Of a DNA stretch of 64,000 nucleotides, positions 8,800 through 17,725 are shown piece by piece. Below the pieces are notes generated by a model. The model was not told where the DNA came from. It worked only from the letters and a program-made list of their open reading frames with translations, and ran no database searches. The position numbers were made by a program, and so were the translations under genes. Each line of letters opens with the position of its first letter. Positions within the stretch are counted from its first letter, which is position 1. The stretch comes from Gemmatimonadaceae bacterium (GTDB lineage Bacteria > Gemmatimonadota > Gemmatimonadetes > Gemmatimonadales > Gemmatimonadaceae). The stretch covers positions 134,840 through 198,839 of the forward strand of contig JADZAN010000015.1 of NCBI GenBank assembly GCA_020852815.1, given 5' to 3'.

Positions 8800-9056
8800 C
8801 AGGACGAGCGACCGTACTTGTCGTCCAGATGCGCTCGATACGCATCCCGCTCCGCGTCACCCCCAGCCGCAACTCCCAGCAGTCGGCGCACCGCCGGAGA
8901 GAGCGACCGACGTCTGGGCTCAAGCGGCAGGGCGCGCAGAAAGTCCCCCACCAGTCGCGAGACGCTCGTCCCGTGTTGGCGACTGTATTGCTCCCCGCGC
9001 GACATGGCTTCGTCGTCGAGGGTGAGGTTGCGCGGTTTCTTGGCGCTTCGGGTCAT
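8799..9056 (-). CDS. DUF6364/ribbon-helix-helix-like antitoxin
   Basis: The product has 85 residues. The chosen start is the ATG at 9056 (MTRSAKKPRNLTL); an upstream in-frame ATG at 9212 would add an unlikely, low-complexity N-terminus. The NLTLDDEAMSRGEQYSRQ-like helix and HGTSVSRLVGDFL match short antitoxins annotated as DUF6364, which precede PIN toxins. It should neutralise the PIN toxin and repress its own promoter. Two ATGCGCAT palindromes lie 13-44 bp upstream of the start. Confidence 0.8.
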   Translation of the reverse strand: MTRSAKKPRNLTLDDEAMSRGEQYSRQHGTSVSRLVGDFLRALPLEPRRRSLSPAVRRLLGVAAGGDAERDAYRAHLDDKYGRSS

Positions 9057-9068
9057 GGGGCGATTGGG

Positions 9069-9118
9069 ATGCGCATACTTCGAGTTCGCACAATGCGCAT
9101 GACTGTGGGTGGCGTCAA
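9069..9118 (-). promoter_or_regulatory. Candidate promoter/operator of the PIN toxin-antitoxin pair
   Basis: Two perfect 8-bp palindromes, ATGCGCAT, lie at 9069-9076 and 9093-9100, 24 bp apart (about two helical turns). On the minus strand a TTGACG box (9113-9118) stands 17 bp from a weak CATTGT -10 that overlaps the upstream palindrome. The layout fits autoregulation by the antitoxin. The function is inferred. Confidence 0.45.
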
Positions 9119-9133
9119 GGTGACAGCCCGCTA

Positions 9134-9748
9134 CTGGCCGGCCCAAGGGAAGGGCGCGCCCCCCGAACAGGCGTTCGGCTCCTGTTCTGGATCCTCGTCG
9201 CCACGTTACCAAGCTGCAGAGACCTCACCAGTCCGGCCTACATCCGCATTGCGCCTACGCCTCCCCTCCGCATGATCATTGCAGACGCGTGCATGACGGA
9301 CATAACCAACGCGTGTCATGGCACGCCGTTGATCTACGGAGGCCAACTCTACGGAGCGAGTGTGTCATACTCCAGCTGGCCATACGATTGTCCGTCCGGC
9401 TGCACAACGTATCCGCTGACGTATCCGCAGCGATCACAAATCAACCGCGCAATCGCCCTAAGTAAACCGAGCTGCGCTTGGGCCTCGACCATTCTCACCG
9501 ACATCAGCGGCCGACAGAAGTTCAAGTCGTATAACGTTGATGACACCAACGCTGGCGACTATCATGACGATCCGTTTCAGCCGAAATTCGGCGAGATTCA
9601 CATCTATATCGAAGCATTCGCTGGCGGAACCTACAATTGGAGCGACTGAGCATTCGCTGGCTTCCTGGTTCACGAAGACTGGCACGCCGCCCACCCAATG
9701 GTCTCAACCGAAGACGAAGCCAATGCAGCGATGATGGCCTGTGTGTAA
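9134..9748 (+). pseudogene. Decayed HExxH metalloprotease-like lipoprotein
   Basis: One open frame runs from the antitoxin region to TAA 9746-9748, interrupted by a single TGA at 9647-9649. Upstream of the first ATG (9272) it encodes LLFWILVATLPSC, a textbook lipoprotein signal, but with no ATG, GTG or TTG in front of it. Downstream of the TGA it continues with LVHEDWHAAHP, an HExxH zinc motif, and TEDEAN. A Trp codon (TGG to TGA) in NWSD-W-AFAGF would restore the zinc site. A 12-bp direct repeat (GCATTCGCTGGC) at 9614 and 9650 brackets the stop in frame. I read this as a broken exported zincin. Only the piece 9272-9649 is an ordinary ORF. A sequencing error at the stop is possible. Confidence 0.55.
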
Positions 9749-9787
9749 GACTCCAACAATGCCCAATCGATTCTCACTCGTGTCGCC

Positions 9788-10297
9788 GTGACCACTCCAA
9801 GAGCCGCTTGCGCGCTGATCGTCGCGCTTGCTCTGCAAGCCGACGTCGCAGCTCAGACAACCGATACATCGGACATCGAGCGCTTCGTGACTCGGCGACT
9901 CGCCGACACTCGTCCTATCGGTCGTATCGCCCTGGATGTTCGCTCACGCGTCTCGGGACGATGGGGAACAACTTCTGACTCCGCACTCGGTCGTCGACTC
10001 GCGGACAACATCGCCGCGTCGTACCGCTCGCTTGGCGCAGCAATTGTCTGCGATAGCGCCAAGCGCAAGATGCCGGGTTCGGGCTGTCGACTCAGCAGCG
10101 ATCTGGATGCGTACATCGTTGTCTCTCTCCCCGAGTCTAGCGGGGACAGTGCGCTCGTGACGGTTTCGATCGCTCGACCCCAGCGATCGCGCCAGGAGAT
10201 CCTCGGCGACATCTACTATCGTGATGAAACGCTCCTCTTCCTGCGTCGCGATTCGAAGTGGGTCTTTGTCCGTGTGAAGGATCGACGCATGACCTGA
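9788..10297 (+). CDS. Small secreted protein, unknown function
   Basis: The 169-residue product starts at GTG with a clear Sec signal (ALIVALALQADVAAQ). The mature part has no motif I recognise: an alpha/beta middle with two cysteines (IVCDSAK and GSGCRL), then DAYIVVSLPE, SVSIARPQ-like strands and KWVFVRVKD at the end. It follows the broken zincin gene and converges with araB, 10 bp between stops. Its position after a lipoprotein metalloprotease resembles the pair at 17279-19489, which suggests lipoprotein-plus-small-secreted-partner cassettes. That is inference from layout. Confidence 0.6.
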   Translation: MTTPRAACALIVALALQADVAAQTTDTSDIERFVTRRLADTRPIGRIALDVRSRVSGRWGTTSDSALGRRLADNIAASYRSLGAAIVCDSAKRKMPGSGCRLSSDLDAYIVVSLPESSGDSALVTVSIARPQRSRQEILGDIYYRDETLLFLRRDSKWVFVRVKDRRMT

Positions 10298-10307
10298 GCG
10301 CGCACCG

Positions 10308-11903
10308 TCATGCGTTACGGAGTTCGCCCCCCCGCACCCCCGCCGCAATCTCCCGTATCGCCGGCAGCACGTGCCCGATCCCCACCGGCGCCGACCCCGG
10401 CTCCCCCAGCGCGAAGTACAACTCCCGATACAGCGCATAGAGCTTCTCATACGTCGCCACATCGCGCGCATCCGGCTGGATCTCCCGGTACGCCGGGCAC
10501 AGCGCCACCTGCGCCTCCTGCACGCTGGTGAACGCCCCGCACGCCAGAAAGGCGAAGATCGCCGAGCCTAACGAGGTAATCGGCGTCTCGGGGACCAACA
10601 CGGGGAGGTTGAGCACGCTCGCATAGATCCGGTTGAGCGCTGCGTTCTTTTGCGGGATCCCGCCGCCGTGGATCACCCGCCGGATCGGCACCCCGTGCTC
10701 CCTCATCCGGTCGAGGATGATGCGCGTATGGAACGCGGTCCCCTCGATGGCGGCGAAGAGGTCGTCCTCGGCGGTCGAGTTGAGCGTCCACCCCAGCGTC
10801 ACCCCGCCCAGGAAGGGGTTCACCAGCACGGTGCGGTCGCCGTTCTCCCACGTCAGGTGCAACAACCCGGTCTGCCCGCCGCGATACGCATCGAATCCGC
10901 TCGACAGCTCGGCGGCGCTGCGCCCGGTCCGCGCCGACAGCGACTCGAACAGGTAGCCGCACGCCGAGAGCCCGGCCTCGATCCCCATCATCTGCGGGTG
11001 GATGGAACCGTCGACCACGCCGCACACGCCGGGGACGAGTCCCGTATCGCCGGCAATCGCCATCACGCACGTCGCGGTTCCGATGACGTTCACGATGTCC
11101 CCCTCGGCGATTCCCGCGCCGATCGCGTCCCAGTGCGCGTCAAAGGCACCAACAGGAACGGGGATTCCGGCGGTGAGGCCGAGCTTCTCCGCCCACTCGC
11201 TGCATAACGAGCCGGCGATCCGGTCCGAGGTGTGATAGGGGCCATCGAGCTTCTCCCGCACTCCGGCCAGCAGCGGGTCGACGGCGACGAAGAACTCCTC
11301 GGGCGGGTAGCCGCCCAGCGAGGCGTTCCACAACCACTTGTGCCCCATGGCGCAGATGGAGCGTGGCACCTGGCGGTGGTCGGTGATCCCGCACAGCACA
11401 GCGGCGACCATGTCGCAGTGCTCGAATGCCGTGACGAGCGCGCGGCGCTTGTCGGGGTTGTGGCGCAGCCAGTGGAGGAGCTTGGCCCACCCCCACTCCG
11501 ACGAGTAGACCCCGCCGCACCAGTCGATCGCTGCGACCTTCATATCGTGCGCGACCTTCGTGATGAGCGCCGCCTCGTTCTTGGCGCGATGGTCGCACCA
11601 CAGGTAGTAGTCGTCGAGCGGGACGAGCCCCTCGCCGACGGGGATCACCGTCGACCCGGTGGTGTCGAGCGCGATCGCCTTCACCTCGCTCTCCGTCACC
11701 CCCGCCGACTGCAACGCCCTGGCCATGGCATCGACCAGGGCGCGCATATGGTCGTCGTGCGACTGGGTGGCGAAGTCCGGGTCATTCCGGTCGCGCTTGA
11801 CGACGTACTCCGAAACCCCGTGCCCGATGACCGCGCTCTCGTTATGCACGATGGAGACGCGCACGCTCTGCGTCCCGAAATCCACGCCGGCAACGATGGT
11901 CAT
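10308..11903 (-). CDS. araB: FGGY-family carbohydrate kinase, probable L-ribulokinase
   Basis: The 531-residue product shows the ASKHA/FGGY core. These are the N-terminal GVDFGTQSVRVS phosphate loop, DTTGSTVIPV, the YYLWCDHRAKNEA substrate segment, VGAFDAHWDAIG with the catalytic Asp, a GTATCVMA ATP motif and the HGGGIPQKN signature. Length and motifs fit L-ribulokinase. It would phosphorylate L-ribulose to feed AraD. The next upstream gene on this strand is the isomerase, 3 bp away, so the two form a two-gene operon reading away from the transporter. A C-terminal Gly/Arg tail is unremarkable. Confidence 0.85.
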   Translation of the reverse strand: MTIVAGVDFGTQSVRVSIVHNESAVIGHGVSEYVVKRDRNDPDFATQSHDDHMRALVDAMARALQSAGVTESEVKAIALDTTGSTVIPVGEGLVPLDDYYLWCDHRAKNEAALITKVAHDMKVAAIDWCGGVYSSEWGWAKLLHWLRHNPDKRRALVTAFEHCDMVAAVLCGITDHRQVPRSICAMGHKWLWNASLGGYPPEEFFVAVDPLLAGVREKLDGPYHTSDRIAGSLCSEWAEKLGLTAGIPVPVGAFDAHWDAIGAGIAEGDIVNVIGTATCVMAIAGDTGLVPGVCGVVDGSIHPQMMGIEAGLSACGYLFESLSARTGRSAAELSSGFDAYRGGQTGLLHLTWENGDRTVLVNPFLGGVTLGWTLNSTAEDDLFAAIEGTAFHTRIILDRMREHGVPIRRVIHGGGIPQKNAALNRIYASVLNLPVLVPETPITSLGSAIFAFLACGAFTSVQEAQVALCPAYREIQPDARDVATYEKLYALYRELYFALGEPGSAPVGIGHVLPAIREIAAGVRGGELRNA

Positions 11904-11906
11904 GGG

Positions 11907-13415
<1,509 letters not shown>

Positions 13416-13444
13416 GACGGGTGTGGTGATGACGGGGAGGGAAC

Positions 13445-13544
13445 GCGTTGACGCTACAGGGACAGCGAGGGGCGCGCCATAGCGGAAACGCCCGCGCCGC
13501 GAGCCCCTGTCGCGCGTTGACGCCCCATGGCCGCTGGGTATGTT
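13445..13544. promoter_or_regulatory. Divergent control region with repeated GCGTTGACGC operator
   Basis: Between the isomerase (minus) and the permease (plus), the 10-mer GCGTTGACGC occurs twice, at 13445-13454 and 13514-13523. Its arms (GCGT..ACGC) are palindromic. The second copy contains TTGACG (13517-13522), 16 bp ahead of TATGTT (13539-13544), a plausible plus-strand promoter. A repressor bound there would cover the -35 element. This placement also argues against the permease start at 13540. Confidence 0.45.
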
Positions 13545-13599
13545 TGGGCGCCCCTCTCCCCCGCTCGCCCGTCCCATCACTCGCCCGAACACACTCGAC

Positions 13600-14661
13600 G
13601 TGACCGACGCCGATTCCTCGCCATCGCTTGCGAGCCGCCTGGGGCACTCGCTCGTTCGATCGCAGCAGTTCGGGCTCGTGATGGTGCTGTTGCTGCTGGG
13701 GGTAGCGCTCACACTCGCCGCCGGCTCGCACCCCGATCCGCGCACCGGGGAGACGGTCAACAACTTCCTCAATCGCTACACCCTCATCCAGATGGCCACG
13801 GACGCCAGCGCGTTCGCGATCATGGGAGTGGGTGCGACGCTCGTCATCATCGCCGGCGGCATCGACCTCTCCGTCGGCGCCATCTACGCCCTCGCCGGCG
13901 TGACGATGGCGATGGTGTTGCGCGCGGCGGGAGCGATGGATCCCGCGATGACCGTCCTCCTCGGACTCGGCACCTGTCTCGCCGTCTCGCTCGTCTGTGG
14001 GCTCGCCAACGGATTGATGGTGATCGGGCTTGGCGTGCACCCATTCATCATCACGCTGGGCACCATGTGGATCCTGCGCGGGATCGCCTTCGTCATATCG
14101 CGCGCCGAGAGCATCCTCATCCCCGCAGCGCTCACCTCGGTGGCCAAGGCGCCGCTGGGGTTGGGGACGGCGCTGTATCCCGTCCCGCTCCTCTGCATGC
14201 TCCTGGTGACGGTGGCGGGCGGAATCTACCTGTCGCGCACGGTATGGGGGCGCCACATCTTTGCCGTCGGGGGCAACGCGGAGGCGTCGCGCTTCTCCGG
14301 GCTCAACGTTAGGCGCATCACGCTGGGTGTCTTTGTCGTATCGGGGCTGGCCGCGGGCTTTGCCGCATTCCTTGGCGCCGCCTTCTATGGCTCGGCGACC
14401 TCTTCCGACGCCAACGGCTATGAACTCTACGTCATCGCCTCGGCGGTGGTGGGAGGGGCCTCGCTCTCCGGCGGGAAGGGGAGCGCGTTGAGCGCGATGC
14501 TTGGCGCGTTGCTCATCGTGATGATGCGCCAGGCCATCCGCACGTTGCACCTGGACCAGAACTACGAGTGGATCATCATCGGGACCGCGCTCATCGTGGC
14601 GGTGGTGCTCGACCAGCGCGGGTGGAAGCGCCTGGCCGAGAAGCTCGCCGCGCCGAAGTGA
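13600..14661 (+). CDS. Ribose/arabinose-type ABC transporter permease
   Basis: The product has about 353 residues from GTG 13600. An ATG at 13540 is in frame but lies inside the probable promoter. The RbsC/AraH-type permease has eight to ten hydrophobic helices, starting with FGLVMVLLLLGVAL. Family motifs are IAGGIDLSVGAIYAL, GLANGLMVI, HPFIITLGTMWILRGI, GGNAEASRFSG and SAVVGGASLSGGKG. It forms the channel for a pentose importer together with the next two genes. The ATPase and binding protein follow in the same orientation, 29 bp and 0 bp apart. Arabinose is the likely substrate by context. Confidence 0.9.
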   Translation: MTDADSSPSLASRLGHSLVRSQQFGLVMVLLLLGVALTLAAGSHPDPRTGETVNNFLNRYTLIQMATDASAFAIMGVGATLVIIAGGIDLSVGAIYALAGVTMAMVLRAAGAMDPAMTVLLGLGTCLAVSLVCGLANGLMVIGLGVHPFIITLGTMWILRGIAFVISRAESILIPAALTSVAKAPLGLGTALYPVPLLCMLLVTVAGGIYLSRTVWGRHIFAVGGNAEASRFSGLNVRRITLGVFVVSGLAAGFAAFLGAAFYGSATSSDANGYELYVIASAVVGGASLSGGKGSALSAMLGALLIVMMRQAIRTLHLDQNYEWIIIGTALIVAVVLDQRGWKRLAEKLAAPK

Positions 14662-14690
14662 GGCGCTTCCTTCCCTTCACCAGGACTCTC

Positions 14691-15740
14691 ATGTCGTTCG
14701 CCGCATCGCGCATCGCACGCCGCTCGTCGTGGGCTATTGCAGCTGTCACCGTCCTTGCCGCCTGCGGCGGTGGTGGCGAGAAGGGGGCGGACAAGGAAGG
14801 CGCCGGCGCCGCCGCGTCCAAGACGTTCACCATCGCCATGATCGCCAAGAGTTCCACCAACCCCGTCTTCCTCTCCGGGCGGCAGGGGGCGGAGGCGGCG
14901 GCCGCCGAGCTGTCGAAGGAGCACGGCGTCACAGTGAAGATCGACTGGCTCACCCCGCCCAACGAGGACGGTGCCGTGCAGGCGCAACGCATCTCCGAGG
15001 CGGTCAACTCCGGCGCCAACGCCATCCTCCTCTCGGCCAGCGACGCCGGCAAGGTGCGCGGCGCCGTCAATGAGGCGGTCGATCGCGGCGTCCCGGTCAT
15101 GACCTTCGACTCCGATGTCCCCGACTCCAAGCGCTTCTCCTTCTACGGCGGCGACGACGTGAAGATGGGGACGCAAGTGATGGAGGAACTGGCGACACAG
15201 ATGGGGGGGAAGGGGAAGATTGCCATCATCGCCGGCAACCAGAACGCGCCAAATCTCCAGAATCGCGTAAAGGGCGTGCGCGAGACGGCGGCGAAGTACC
15301 CTGGCATCACCATCGTCGACGCCTTCTATCACGCCGAGACGCCGCAGGACGCCGCCGCCGAGGTGCTGCGCGTGAAGAACGCCTATCCGGACGTGAACGG
15401 GATCGCGATGATTGGCGGGTGGGCGCTGTTCACGCGCACGCTCCTCACCGACCTCGATCCCAGGAAGATCAAGATCGTCTCGATCGACGGGTTGCCGGCG
15501 CAGCTGGCCTACATCGACGCCGGGCTAGCCCCGGTCCTCTTCGCCCAACCGACGTACAGCTGGGGATATGTCTCGGTGAAGACAATCTTCGACCACGTCT
15601 ACCTCAAGAAGGACGCACCGCCGATGGTACAGATGGAGCTGGTGCGCGTCTCCAAGGACAATCTCGGGACCTGGGCGCGCCAGCTGAAGGATTGGGGCTT
15701 CAGCGACGTCGACCCCAAGTTTCTCGCGCTCGAGAAGTAG
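14691..15740 (+). CDS. Sugar ABC transporter substrate-binding lipoprotein
   Basis: The 349-residue product has a lipoprotein signal ending TVLAACGG (cysteine near residue 25). A periplasmic-binding-protein type I fold follows, of the RbsB/AraF kind: FTIAMIAKSSTNPVF, NAILLSASDAGKVRG, VPVMTFDSDVPDS, KIAIIAGNQNAPN and IVSIDGLPAQLAYI. AGGA sits 7 nt before ATG 14691. It should capture a monosaccharide outside the cytoplasmic membrane and deliver it to the permease encoded just upstream. Confidence 0.9.
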   Translation: MSFAASRIARRSSWAIAAVTVLAACGGGGEKGADKEGAGAAASKTFTIAMIAKSSTNPVFLSGRQGAEAAAAELSKEHGVTVKIDWLTPPNEDGAVQAQRISEAVNSGANAILLSASDAGKVRGAVNEAVDRGVPVMTFDSDVPDSKRFSFYGGDDVKMGTQVMEELATQMGGKGKIAIIAGNQNAPNLQNRVKGVRETAAKYPGITIVDAFYHAETPQDAAAEVLRVKNAYPDVNGIAMIGGWALFTRTLLTDLDPRKIKIVSIDGLPAQLAYIDAGLAPVLFAQPTYSWGYVSVKTIFDHVYLKKDAPPMVQMELVRVSKDNLGTWARQLKDWGFSDVDPKFLALEK

Positions 15741-17231
15741 GTGAGCGCGCCCCGCGTCCGCTTTCGTGGCATTACCAAGCGCTTTCCGGGGATGGTGGCG
15801 CTGCGCGACGTCTCGTTCGACGTGGCACCGGGCGCGTGCCACGCCATCTGCGGCGAGAACGGCGCGGGGAAGAGCACGTTAGGCAGGATCCTGGCGGGGC
15901 TCCACCAGCCGGATGGCGGGGCGGTGGAGCTGGATGGGCGCGCGGTGCACTTCACCTCTCCCAGCGACGCCCTCGCCGCCGGCGTCGCCATGGTGCACCA
16001 GGAGCTCGCCTTCTGCGACAACCTCACCGTGGGCGACAACCTGTGCCTGCGGTCGCTCCCCAACCGTCGCGGCTTCGTCGACCGCGCGGCGTTGCGAGCG
16101 CGGGCGCAGGAGCTGCTCGCCGCCACCGGGGCGCAGATCGACCCGTCGCGCCTGATGGCGTCGCTCTCGGTGGCCGAGCAGCAGCTGGTGCAGATCTCGG
16201 CCGCGGTGGGCGAGGGGGCGAAGGTCATCATCTTCGACGAGCCGACGTCGTCGTTAGGTGACGCCGAGGCGGAGCGGTTGTACGCGCTCATCCGCGAGCT
16301 GCGCGCGCGGGGCGTGACGCTGCTCTACGTGTCGCACCGCATGCCGGAGATCTTCGCCCTCTGCGACAGCATCACCGTCCTGCGCGACGGGGAGCACGTG
16401 GCCACGCAGCCCACCGCGACGCTCGACGAGGCGGCACTCGTGCGGCAGATGATCGGGCGTGAGCTGGCCGAGTACTATCCGCAGCACGCGACCACCCCGC
16501 CGGGGGAGGAGCGGCTGCGCGTCGAGCGGCTCACGTCGCCGGGGAAGTTCAGCAACTTGTCGTTCCGCGTGCATGCGGGCGAGGTGGTGGGGCTGGCGGG
16601 GCTCGTCGGTGCCGGCCGCTCGGAGATTGCGCAGGCGATCTTTGGACTCGACCCGCGGGCGAGCGGTGAACTCTATGTGCGTGGCAGACGCGTCGAGATC
16701 CGTTCGCCGCGCGACGCCATGCGCCACGGCATCGGTTTCGTCCCCGAGGATCGCAAGAAGCAGGGGTTGGTGCTGGGGATGCGCTCGCGCGAGAACGCGA
16801 CGCTTCCCACGCTGTCGCGCTTTGCGCGTGCCGGTTGGGTCGATGGCGCCGCCGAGCGGACGGCGGTGGATGCGGCCTTCTCGCGGGTGTCGTTGCGGGC
16901 CAGCGGGCGGGAACTGCTCGTTTCCTCGCTCTCGGGCGGCAATCAGCAGAAGGTCGTGCTGTCCAAGTGGCTCACGGCCGAGAGCGACCTGCTCATCCTC
17001 GACGAGCCGACGCGCGGCGTCGACGTGGGGGCCAAGGCGGAGTTGCATGCGTGGATCGACCAGCGCGCGTCGGAGGGGGCGGCGGTGTTGCTGATTTCCA
17101 GCGAGCTGCCGGAGTTGATGACGTTGTCGTCGCGGATACTCGTGCTGCGGGAAGGAAAGCTGCGCGGCGAGGTGACGCGCGAGCAGGCCACGCAGGAGGG
17201 GTTGTTGCGGCTGATGGCGGGGCTGAACTAA
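15741..17231 (+). CDS. Sugar ABC transporter ATPase with two nucleotide-binding domains
   Basis: The 496-residue protein is of the RbsA/AraG/XylG type. The first domain has Walker A GENGAGKST (residues 38-46), the LSVAEQQLVQI signature and FDEPTSSLG. The second has the degenerate GLVGAGRSE loop usual for this family, FVPEDRKKQG, the LSGGNQQKV signature and [14 protein letters not shown] 15741 follows directly on the stop of the binding protein. Its last 321 bp exist in a near-identical partial copy at 19922-20245 and its last 61 bp in a third at 21261-21325. The intact gene ends GLN-stop, while both copies end in an extra Ala. Confidence 0.93.
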   Translation: MSAPRVRFRGITKRFPGMVALRDVSFDVAPGACHAICGENGAGKSTLGRILAGLHQPDGGAVELDGRAVHFTSPSDALAAGVAMVHQELAFCDNLTVGDNLCLRSLPNRRGFVDRAALRARAQELLAATGAQIDPSRLMASLSVAEQQLVQISAAVGEGAKVIIFDEPTSSLGDAEAERLYALIRELRARGVTLLYVSHRMPEIFALCDSITVLRDGEHVATQPTATLDEAALVRQMIGRELAEYYPQHATTPPGEERLRVERLTSPGKFSNLSFRVHAGEVVGLAGLVGAGRSEIAQAIFGLDPRASGELYVRGRRVEIRSPRDAMRHGIGFVPEDRKKQGLVLGMRSRENATLPTLSRFARAGWVDGAAERTAVDAAFSRVSLRASGRELLVSSLSGGNQQKVVLSKWLTAESDLLILDEPTRGVDVGAKAELHAWIDQRASEGAAVLLISSELPELMTLSSRILVLREGKLRGEVTREQATQEGLLRLMAGLN

Positions 17232-17278
17232 CCTAGTTCCGCGCTTCATTCCGACCCGGCCACACCGCATTCGCCGTG

Positions 17279-17713
17279 CTAGTGGCCCAGTCTCTTCACA
17301 AGCGTCCAGTTGGTCGTCAGCAGCAGCTCGTATGACATGGTCGGCGACACTCGGTACTCAGGGTCAACTACGTAGAAGTGGCTCGCACCTACTGCGAATA
17401 CGTAGACTCTTCCGCTCGGGGGGCTGCTCCCGCCGGCAGGGACATTCGCGCGAAAGGCCTGCGCAGCAGCTTGGCACACGGCTTCATTGGTTATCAGTAC
17501 CACTCCGCTCGCCGGCACTCGCGGAAAGCCAAGTGCTGTTCCCGCGGCGGCCCACGATGAGTCTGGCTCAGACGCGTAGTTGCGAATATTCTCGAGGTAG
17601 ACTGAATGCAGAGAGTCCGATCGAAGTGGATAGCAATACATCGACTGAGCTACTGATGCGCTGGGCATTGCGAGCAGCAGCGCCGCAATCAGATAGGCGC
17701 GCATTGTCGTCAC
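17279..17713 (-). CDS. Small secreted protein, unknown function
   Basis: The product has 144 residues with a Sec signal (YLIAALLLAMPSASVAQ). The mature protein has two cysteines (MYCYPL and EAVCQA), a GRVYVFAVGASHFYVVD strand pair and NWTLVKRLG at the end. I do not recognise the family. It lies 12 bp downstream of the large lipoprotein gene on the same strand, so they are probably co-expressed. It begins only 47 bp after the ABC ATPase stop, inside the mosaic region. Confidence 0.6.
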   Translation of the reverse strand: MTTMRAYLIAALLLAMPSASVAQSMYCYPLRSDSLHSVYLENIRNYASEPDSSWAAAGTALGFPRVPASGVVLITNEAVCQAAAQAFRANVPAGGSSPPSGRVYVFAVGASHFYVVDPEYRVSPTMSYELLLTTNWTLVKRLGH

Positions 17714-17725
17714 GGTAGGCGATGG

